Part shown: positions 56,047 through 64,000 of the stretch, in pieces
Layout: the number at the start of each line of letters is the position of its first letter
Position numbering within the stretch: the stretch's first letter is position 1
Assembly (NCBI GenBank): GCA_025558095.1
Contig: JAIVFI010000044.1
Location: 186,001-250,000 of the forward strand
Source of the DNA: Hyaloraphidium curvatum
Lineage: Eukaryota > Monoblepharomycota > Hyaloraphidiomycetes > Hyaloraphidiales > Hyaloraphidiaceae
Direction: 5' to 3'
DNA: 64,000 nt
Translations under genes and position numbers: made by a program
The notes under the pieces: generated by a model
What the model was told of the DNA's origin: nothing
What the model saw: only the letters and a program-made list of their open reading frames with translations
Database searches by the model: none

Positions 56047-56360
56047 TCACACCCGTACAGTCACCGTCCTCGACCCGCTCCTCAGCGGCAGCTCCGTCCT
56101 CACCGTACGCGTGATGCCGCCGAGCTTCACCTCGACCGCGTGCACGACGTAGAACGCCTTGACCACTAGTCTCCCGTCCCTCCCCGTCCGCCCCGCCGTC
56201 CGAGTCCACCATTCGCCCCTGATCAGCCGCATCAGCGCGTTGTACGCGGGCTTGGACGACATGTCCGCGCGCAGCAGCCCCGCTGGAGCGTTGAGCCACG
56301 CGCCGCGATCGGAGAGGGCCAAGTCGACATCCAAGAAACGCTCTAAACCTTGCCACGGCT
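56047..56360 (-). pseudogene. C-terminal remnant of a GH10 xylanase-like gene
   Basis: An open stretch of about 95 codons whose translation reads GLLRADMSSKPAYNALMRLI followed by GEWWTRT, the hallmark of the C-terminal end of GH10 endo-xylanases, then a beta-rich tail (FYVVHAVEVKLGGITRTVR) like that of plant-type GH10 proteins. It has no in-frame ATG, and an in-frame stop lies upstream near 56370. The remaining catalytic domain is absent, since KGD1 begins at 56385 on the same strand. It therefore appears to be a truncated remnant. Confidence 0.6.
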
Positions 56361-56384
56361 ACGGCACATCAATACATGGCACGC

Positions 56385-59300
56385 CTAAATGTAGTCCAGC
56401 CCCTTCCACTTGGGGTCCTCACTCTTGCCGAACGCGTCCCGGACAAAGGCCTCCAGCTCGGCGTAGTGCTTCTTCTTGGAGCCCGTGGCCGGCGCAGCGG
56501 AGGGCGCGCGGCCAGCATAGCGCTAGAATGGGGCGGAGCGCGATGAGCGGGGTCCGGCACCGGCTCGCTAGGAGGGACCCACGATCTCGATGGCGGGCTT
56601 GCCCGCCGACTCGGTCTTGGTCAGCAGCAGCCTCGGCCGGACAAAGGACCACGCGCCCTGGTTGCGCGGCTCCTCCTGGCACCAGACGAGCTCGGCGTTG
56701 GGGTACTTGTTCATCTCGATGAGGACGTGGAGGAAGGGGAAGGGGGAGAGCTGCTCGATGCGGACGATGGCGACGTCCTGAGCGGGAAAGGTCAGCACGA
56801 GCAGCCTCTGACGGCGGGCAGATGAGCCAGACCTTGAAGGAGTTCTTGTCCCTGGCCTTGGTGAGGTCGTAGTACACCTTGCCCGTGCAGAAGATGACCT
56901 GGCGGACCTTGTCCCCGTCCACGAGGTCCGGGAGCTGGTCGGGGATCACGTTCATGACGCGCTTGCCCGGGCCGAACTCCTCCAGGTCCGACACGCAGTA
57001 GGGGGCCTTTAGCAGAGACTTGGGGCTCATCATGACCAGCGGCTTGCGGAACATGCGGTGGACCTGCCGCCGGAGCAGGTGGTACAGGTTGGCCGGCGTC
57101 GTCGGGTTGGCCACGACCATGTTGATGTTCTGCGTCTGCTTCATCAGCGTCGCCGAGATGGCCGCGGGGTCCAGGCTGTCGTATTCGGGGAACTCGGTGG
57201 GCTCCTCGTTGACGGCCTGGAGGAAGCGCTCCAGGCGGGCCGACGAGTGCTCGGGGCCCTGGCCCTCGAAGCCGTGGGGGAGGAGGAGGACGAGGCCGGA
57301 CTGGCGGTACCACTTGTGCTCGGCCGAGGAGACGAACTGGTCGATCATGATCTGGGCGCCGTTGACTGGACGAAAGTCAGACACAGCGCCAACGACGGCA
57401 CCGCGAGGATGGAGCCCACCGAAGTCGCCGAACTGCGCCTCCCAGATGACCAGGGCGTTGGGGTTCTCGAGCGAGTACCCGTACTCGAAGCCCATGACGC
57501 CGTACTCGGACAGCGACGAGTTGACGACGGTGAAGTTGGACATGCCCGTGGGCTTGCGGCTGATGTTGGCCAGGGCGCAGTGCCGCGCCTCGGTCTCCTG
57601 GTCGTAGATGACCGCGTGCCGGTGCGAGAAGGTGCCGCGCTCGCAGTCCTGGCCCGACAGCCGGACGTGGTAGCCCTCGTTGAGCAGCGACCCGAAGGTG
57701 AGCGTCTCGGCGGCGCCCCAGTCGAGCGCCTTGCCGGTCTGGTACATCTTGCGGCGGGCGTCGTAGATCTGCTGGATCTTGCGGTGCGGGCGGAAGTTGC
57801 TCGGCACGTCCGTGGCCATGATCCCGACCTCCTTGAGCACCTCGGTCGGCACGCCTGTCTCCTGGCGCGTGGCCAGCTGCGACGGCTTTAGCATGGCCGA
57901 CCACGAGTCCTTGAGCCAGTCCGAGGGGGGCTCGTACGCGGCCTGGGAGGTCATGTCGTACTGCGAGTTGCAGAGGGCCATGTACTTGGCCTCGACCTCG
58001 GCGATGGTGCCCTGGTCAAAGGTGCCCTCCTTGAGCAGCGTCTCGCGGTACTGCTCCAGCGTCGACGGCGTCCGCGCGATCTTCTTGTACATGATGGGCT
58101 GCGTGAACATGGGCTCGTCGATCTCGTTGTGGCCGTGCCGGCGGTAGCTGAAGATGTCGATCACGACCTCGTCCCGGAAGGTCTGCCGGAAGTCCATCGC
58201 GGCCTCGGCGGCCCACACCACGGCCTCGGGGTCGTCACCGTTGACGTGGAAGATGGGGGCCTGGAAGCCCTTGGCGATGTCGGTGGGGTAGGGCGAGGAG
58301 CGCGAGAACTTGGGGTTGGTGGTGAAGCCGATCTGGTTGTTGACGACTATGTGGATGCAGCCGCCGACGGTGTAGTCGGGCAGGTCGTTGAGGTTGATGG
58401 TCTCGGCCACCACGCCCTGGCCCGCAAAGGCTGTGGGTTCGAGACAAATGCCCATCAGCAACCGCGTTCACTGACGGCGAGGACGAGACCCACCAGCATC
58501 ACCGTGCATCAGGATCGACATGCTCTTCTCAAACATGTAGTCGTCGTCCCAGAACTGCTTGGCCCTCGTCTTACCGATCACCACGGGGTTCACGGCCTCG
58601 AGGTGCGACGGGTTCGACACGAGCGAGAGGTGGATCTCCTTGCCGGAGGCCATGACGCGGTCCGTCGACGCGCCCAGGTGGTACATGACGTCCCCGGAGC
58701 CCTCGACGTCCTCGTTGTTCTGCGTGCCCTTCTTGTCCTCGAACTCGGCGAACATCTTGTACATGGGCTTCTTCATCACGTTGGCCAGCACGTTGAGCCG
58801 CCCGCGGTGGGGCATCCCCAGGATCGCCGTCTCGATGCCCAGCTCCGTGCCGCGCTCGAGGATGGCCTCGAGGCAGGGGATCAGCGACTCGGCGCCCTCG
58901 AGGCCGAAGCGCTTGGTGAAGGGGTACTTCTTGGCCAGGTAGCTCTCGAACTTGTCGCCCCAGGTCAGCCACGCGAGGATCATCTTCTTCTTCTCGGGGG
59001 TGAAGGTGCGCGCGCGCTCCTCGAGCTAAATTGGGGGGCGCGTTACTTATGAAAAGGCGGAGCGGGGCAGAACAGCCCACCTTCTTCTGGATCCAGTCCT
59101 TCCGCGCCACGTCCTGCATGTGCATGTACTCGACGCCCACGGTGCTGCAGTACGTGTACTTGAGCTTGTCCACGATCTCCCCGAGGGTCAACCACCCGTC
59201 TGCCGTTCGGGGTCAGGGCGTGCCGGGGGTGCGCCACCCCGCGGGGACCCACCTCCGGGGGCCAGCGGCGCGCCGACGAAGAACTTGCGGCCCAGGTCCG

Positions 59301-59832
59301 CCTCGGTGAATCCCCAGAACTTGTAGTCCAGCTCTGCGTAGGGCGGGCGGTTCCACAGGCCCAGGGGGTCGAGGTTGGCCGACAGGTGGCCGAAGACGCG
59401 GAACGAGCGGATGAGCTCCATCACTTGGGAGGGGGGGCGTTTCAGCGGCGATGCGGGCGCGGTGGGGGTCCACGCACGCTTGACCTGCTCCTGCAGCAGC
59501 TTCGGGGTGACCACGGCCTCCGGGGCGGCGACCTGCACGCCGGGAGCCACCGCCACGAACTGGTGGCTCTCCAGCGCGTTGAAGTACGCGCCCCAGTCTG
59601 CGGGCACCGACGCCGGGTTCTGCCGCCACGAGTCGTAGATGCTCTCGAGGACCGCGGCGCTCGTGCCGTTGGCGAACGCGTCCTGGCCGGGCGCCGCCGT
59701 GGCGAGCGCGCGCGCCGGGCGGAGGCGGCAGGGCGCGGCGCGGGGCGCCGCCGCGGCACGCAGCGGGGCGGCACTCGGCCGCGCCCGCAAGACGAGCCCG
59801 GCGGCGCGGCGGGCGGCGCTGGCGAGATGCAT
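56385..59832 (-). CDS. KGD1: 2-oxoglutarate dehydrogenase E1, mitochondrial, 1035 aa
   Basis: Thiamine-diphosphate-dependent E1 of the 2-oxoglutarate dehydrogenase complex in the TCA cycle. Seven exons, with introns at 56523-56582, 56778-56832, 57366-57419, 58431-58493, 59026-59080, 59200-59252. The N-terminus is Arg/Ala-rich without acids ([20 protein letters not shown]), a mitochondrial presequence. Conserved blocks: FLSW-type start ([18 protein letters not shown]), [89 protein letters not shown] and the C-terminal [20 protein letters not shown]. Length matches yeast Kgd1 (1014 aa). Divergent from acyl-CoA oxidase. Confidence 0.95.
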
Positions 59833-60251
59833 CGTGCCCTGGATGTTGGGAGACCGCTGGCCCCGACTTGCTCCGATGCGGCGTCGTGAGGACCCGCAAA
59901 CACTGTCACGGCTTCACCCCGATTTGCCCCCCCCTTGGCCCATGGCCGTAGTCATCTAGAGCCGATGTAGCATCAGAGCGATATGGTCATTCGTTCTCTC
60001 TCCCTTTTGAACTGTCGCCTCGGGGCTGGCGCCTGAAGTCCGTCGATCGGGACCCTGGACGCCACCTCGTACGGATGCAAGCCATCGCACGGATGCCGCA
60101 GCACAAATGCCGTACTTCAATCATCCTTGTGGGATGGATCGGCCCAATGAGAAGCTAGAATGTTGGCGAGCGAAGGGGACGTGCGGCGGAACTTGCCGCG
60201 TCTTTGCCACGCTCCGCTGCCTCCCACCATTCTCCGTCCCTGAACGCCAGC
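59833..60251. promoter_or_regulatory. Divergent promoter region, KGD1 and acyl-CoA oxidase
   Basis: 419 nt shared by a TCA-cycle gene and a peroxisomal beta-oxidation gene. No oleate-response element or TATA box could be identified by eye. Confidence 0.4.
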
Positions 60252-62769
60252 ATGGCCAGCTTCGACGCCGTCGCCCACCTGGAGCCGTACGGCCCGTCGG
60301 GCCCCGAGTCTCTCGCCGCCGAGCGCGCCGGCGCCAGCTTCCCCGTGGGCGCCATGGAGTCCGTCGTGCGCGCCCCCGACGAGCTGGCGATACGGAGGAC
60401 CGTGCTCCGCCGCCTGGAGTCAGAACTGCTCTTCACGCGGCTGCACTTTTCCCTGCCGCACCACGAGCAGGTCCGCGTGTCGGTCGAAAGGACGGCGAGG
60501 CTGGCCGAGATCAGCAGGGAGGAGCGGTGGGGGATGCAGGAGTGGAACACGGCGCTTGGCTTCGTGGAGCACGGGCAACCGCTGACGCTCACCACGACCA
60601 TTTTCGGTGGGCTCGGAAAGCTGCGTCGGCGGGCTTTGGCGTCGGGTCCTGACGCCACGGCCGCAGTCTCGATCATCGAAACCGAGGCCACGGACGAGCA
60701 GCGGAAGGAGCTTCTTGAAAAAGTCGCGAACTTCAACATCATCGGCTCTTATGCCCAGACGGAGCTGGGCCATGGGTCCAATGTGCAGGGCCTGGAAACC
60801 GAGGTTCATTACATCCAGGAAGACGACTGCTTCGAGGTTCGCTCACCGTTCCTGACCTCGGCCAAATGGTGCGTAGCAGTCCCAGTTCGGACTGTTGGTT
60901 CGCTTCCTGGCAGCCTAGTAACCCCCCGCCCGGCGCTGTCGCAGGTGGATCGGAGCTCTGGGCAAGTCCGCGACCCACGTTGCCCTCATGGCGCGCCTGG
61001 TCGTCGGCGGCCGCAACCGTGGCCCGCACAACTTTGTCTTCCGCATCCGCGACGAAAGAACGCACGAGCCTCTCCCGGGGGTCTTCGTCGGCGACATCGG
61101 GTCCAAGTACGGCAACCAGGGGATCGACAACGGCTTCTGCGTCTTCACCAACTTCCGCATACCGAAGACGGCGCTGCTGTCGCGCTTCTCCAAGGTGTCG
61201 AGGGACGGGAAGTACGTCCGCGACATCTCGGGGCGGATCGTCTACACCGCCATGTGGGTTGTTGGCATGGCAAGCCCGATCGTCGCCAGCTCACGCATTC
61301 CGCCGTCGCAGGATGATGATTCGCGCTTATATGGTCCGCGGCGCCGCCGCCTCCCTCGCCAAATCCGTCACCATCGCCACCCGATTCTCCGCCGTTCGCC
61401 GCCAGACGGCCGCCAACGACCCCTCGGCCTTCAACGACTCTGTCGGCGCGGCCTGGTCCGCGCGCACCGGCCTCCCCGCCGAAACCCGCATCATCGACCA
61501 CTCCCAGCAGACCCACCGGCTGTGCTACCGCCTCGCCGAGGCTTATGCTTTGCAATTCGTCGGCCGGGACATGATGCAGCGGCAGTACGCGGAATACGAG
61601 GACCTGCTGCGGCGGGATCCGGCGGCGGCCGAGGCGATGCAGCCCGAGGTGCACGCCACCGCGAGCTCGCTCAAGGCCCTGTGCACGGACATGGCGTACG
61701 CGGGGATCGACGACATGCGGCGGGCGTGCGGGGGCCACGGGTACTCGGAGTTCAGCGGGATCAGCAACAACGATTACGGTGCGCGGCCGTGCGCTGTTTT
61801 GCCTGTCCATCTGACGCATTCATTCTCGCGCAGGAATCATGGTCACCGGTGAAGGAGACAACTGGATGATCGCGCTGCAGTGCGCGCGCTACCTCCACAA
61901 GGCAATGGTCGCCATGCGCACCGGCAAGAAGGGCGCGGCCGTCGGGACGCCCACGACCGCCTACCTTCTCGAGGCCGCACGGCCTCCTCCCGGGGGCGCG
62001 ACAAAATGCGCGGCAGCGAGGCCGGCGGACCTGCTTGACGCCGACACGCTCGTCAAGATCTTTGCCGCGCGCGCGGGGAGGCTGGTCGCGTGGTATGCGG
62101 ACGAGGTGGATGCGGGGGTCGCGCCCACGGCGCTGCAGTGGGAGGTGGGCTCCCCGTGTGCAGATGGATGCATGCATGCGTGCGTCCAGCCGTCGCTCGT
62201 CCCCGACTCAGCGCCCCGCCCGTCACGCAGGGCAACATGATTTCCAAGGCCCACGGCCAGTTCATCATCGCCTCGAGCTTCGCGGAGCAGCTCCGCCTCC
62301 TGCGCGGGCGCATCGACGCCGGGGCGTGGGCGGCGCTGGAGCGCCTGCTCTTTCTGTACTGCCTCTCCACGGTCGAGGCCGAACCCGCGTTCGCGACCAA
62401 CGGGTACCTTTCGGGGGAGCAGCTCGGATGGGTGCGCCGGCTCGTGAGGGGGTTGGTCGCGGAGGTGAGGAAGGACGCGGTGGCGCTGACTGATGCGTGG
62501 GGTGGGTGTGCTGGGCGCCGCGCGGGGTGCATGCGAAGCTGATCGGACGGGCAGGGTTCACGGACTGGGAGCTCAAGTCCGCGCTGGGGCGGTACGACGG
62601 CAGGGTGTACGAGACGCTGTTCAAGTGGGCGATCGCGGATCCGCTCAACCAGGGGAACAACTACCCAGTCGCAAGCTTCATCGGCAGCACGTACAGGCCC
62701 ATGCTAGATAATGATGGTAGCAAGGGCCCCGTGATCTCGGGCATGCTCCCGGTGAAGGCAAGGTTGTAG
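60252..62769 (+). CDS. POX1: Peroxisomal acyl-CoA oxidase, 729 aa
   Basis: FAD enzyme for the first, H2O2-producing step of peroxisomal beta-oxidation. Six exons, with introns at 60869-60944, 61254-61311, 61779-61833, 62145-62230 and 62502-62554. The start at 60252 (MASFDAVAHL) suits the family N-terminus. Key parts: NFNIIGSYAQTELGHGSNVQ (flavin/substrate region), KWWIGALGKSATHVALMARL, DIGSKYGNQGIDNGF, RRACGGHGYSEFSG and the catalytic Glu in TGEGDNWMIALQCARYL. The C-terminal oxidase domain ends with LGRYDGRVYETLFKWA and a final KARL, where ARL is a PTS1-type signal. Convergent with the last gene of the window. Confidence 0.94.
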
Positions 62770-63094
62770 GCGTGCCTGTAGAGCTTCAAAAACGGTGCTT
62801 TCATTGATCACGCGTACAGAAAGAATCATCATGCAGAAAACGCCTCGCAGCTTCACACAAAGCCTCATACAGAATAAGGGGAAACAGACAGAACCGCCCA
62901 ACAACACGGGCAGGAACATTCTACATTGCGCCGTCGGGGCCCAAAACAAGGCCGCCGGGCCCGGGCCCGCGCCGGCGGCGTTCGCGACACGGAAGGGTGG
63001 CGGAGCGGTATGTACACGCGGCTTGCCCCACGGGGGAACCGCGATCGGAGCCTTGTGCGGCACACGGCCGCATTGCGGGTGCGGCGCGAGGCCG
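62770..63094. other. Convergent 3' intergenic region
   Basis: 325 nt between the stops of acyl-CoA oxidase and the Whi5-like gene. AT-richer sequence at 62790-62890 fits 3' UTRs. No gene was recognised. Confidence 0.4.
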
Positions 63095-63932
63095 CTATGA
63101 GGAGATGGAACCCTGCCGGTACCGCTTGGTCGGCGGCAGCGGGACCGCCGGCGGCGGGTGCCCGTGTGCGCCGGGTTCGTCCGGTGGCGGCGCATCCGCG
63201 TTTGCCGGGGTGGGCGGCGAGACGAGGGTAGTCGGCACCGCGGGCGGTGCAGGCGCCGGGGCGGGGTCGCGGTCGCCCCGGTCGGTGCCGCCGTCGTCCA
63301 TGTCCTCGTCCTTCTCGGCCATCACCGTGTCGGGCGTGGGCGGGCCCGAGGGCGGTGCGTCGTCCGACGAGCGGCGGGGGGCGAGGGAGCGCGCGGGCGA
63401 GGCGGTTTGGGGGTCGGAGGCGTCGCCGTCGTCGTCATGGTGCGGCTCGGGCGAGCACGAGGCGCGCGTGGAGCTCAGCGCCATCAGCAGCTCGACGGCC
63501 TCGGTCTCTGCCTCGGGGCTGAGCGACGCCCGGGCTGGAATCGGGTTGTTTTTTGTGGGAAGTGCACCGCGGTGAGTGCGCAGTTGGGAGGTCACGCGGA
63601 CACGGCCACCCACCCCGCTTTGCGCCGCCCGGCGGCTCGCGGTCCGGCAGCGCGTCGCGACGCGGACTGTGCGGAAGCGCCTCCCTGCGCGGCGACGGCG
63701 GGGCGTCGAAGATGTCTGCGACCTCGCGGAACGTCTTGCCCTCGAGGCCGCGCGCGACCTTGAAGCCCGCGAACCGCAGCCGCGTCGACAAGGTGTGCGA
63801 CATCTTGAAGGCTTCCGCCCGCGTGACAAACACCGGCAGCAGCTCGGCCGGCAGCGCCGCCGGCCCCGCCGCCCGGTGGTGGCGCGGCTGCGCGGGGGAC
63901 GCCGCGCGCGCACCTTCCGCGGGAACAGCCAT
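63095..63932 (-). CDS. Whi5/Nrm1-like G1/S transcription repressor candidate, 252 aa
   Basis: Two exons, with an intron at 63535-63613. Around residues 35-70 is MSHTLSTRLRFAGFKVARGL followed by GKTFREVADIF, which resembles the GTB motif by which Whi5/Nrm1-type proteins bind SBF/MBF. After the intron, SLSPEAETEAVELLMALSS resembles the short conserved helix found in many fungal Whi5-like proteins. The rest is Pro/Ser-rich with many S/T-P sites, suitable for Cdk control, and ends in KRYRQGSISS. The assignment rests on short motifs. The ATG at 63932 is the first in frame; a distal upstream exon beyond the window cannot be excluded. Confidence 0.55.
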
Positions 63933-64000
63933 CGTGCCGGCGATTCGGGCTCCCGCGGAGGCCTCAGGCACGCGCGGACGCGTGGGGCGTCGCGCGGAAC

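Noticed and set aside
1-64000. CRISPR arrays, insertion sequences, rRNA and tRNA genes
   Set aside because: No regularly spaced short repeats, transposase motifs, terminal inverted repeats or recognisable rRNA/tRNA sequences were seen; the window is eukaryotic. Absence of tRNA genes cannot be proved without a covariance search.

Overview
The window looks like a compact, GC-rich nuclear genome of a fungus, probably an early-diverging (chytrid-grade) lineage. The evidence is that most genes carry GT-AG introns of only 50-70 nt that can be placed by eye, genes sit 80-500 bp apart on both strands, and the gene set is opisthokont/fungal: Mediator subunits MED7 and MED31, RNA polymerase III subunit RPC7, a free-standing arginine-type carbamoyl-phosphate synthase large chain, CDC14, a diaphanous-type formin, a Whi5/Nrm1-like protein, GH125 mannosidase, COG5, OST1/ribophorin I, KGD1, an HSF-type factor and peroxisomal fatty-acid oxidation enzymes. 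The lineage call is inference; no rRNA or marker phylogeny is available here.

Left end (1-9.7 kb): a roughly 4.2-kb tandem duplication. Each unit has the 5' half of a DHX37/Dhr1 RNA helicase gene on the minus strand, then two plus-strand genes of unknown function: 'A', with two membrane segments, and 'B', with two internally repeated beta-rich domains. The outer helicase copy is open to the window edge; the inner copy is a pseudogene that has lost its DEAH box. A/A' have diverged strongly while the 3' half of B/B' is almost identical. This A-B module is the least explained part of the window. It is followed by a degenerate LRR/F-box-like remnant.

Middle (9.7-34.7 kb): peroxisomal 3-ketoacyl-CoA thiolase with a PTS2 signal; a four-span membrane protein; a DOMON-cytochrome b561 protein; two intronless membrane genes (DUF4386-like and an unknown 570-aa protein); an FAD monooxygenase ending in AKL; MED7; GH125; COG5; OST1; CPA2; a small type I membrane protein; and an Old Yellow Enzyme-like oxidoreductase.

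Right half (34.7-64 kb): formin; MED31; RPC7; hydratase 2 (MaoC fold); CDC14; two uncharacterised nuclear-type proteins; an HSF-type factor; a Ser/Thr-rich single-span surface protein; a second hydratase-like gene with an apparent frameshift; a secreted cysteine-rich protein; a GH10 C-terminal remnant; KGD1; acyl-CoA oxidase; and a Whi5-like protein.

Functionally, four genes in 54 kb encode three steps of peroxisomal beta-oxidation (acyl-CoA oxidase, two hydratases, thiolase). KGD1 and CPA2 represent mitochondrial carbon and nitrogen metabolism, OST1/COG5/GH125 the secretory glycosylation route, and MED7/MED31/RPC7/HSF/Whi5-like transcription. Exon boundaries given below were derived by eye from splice consensus, reading-frame continuity and family conservation; most predicted coding lengths are exact multiples of three.
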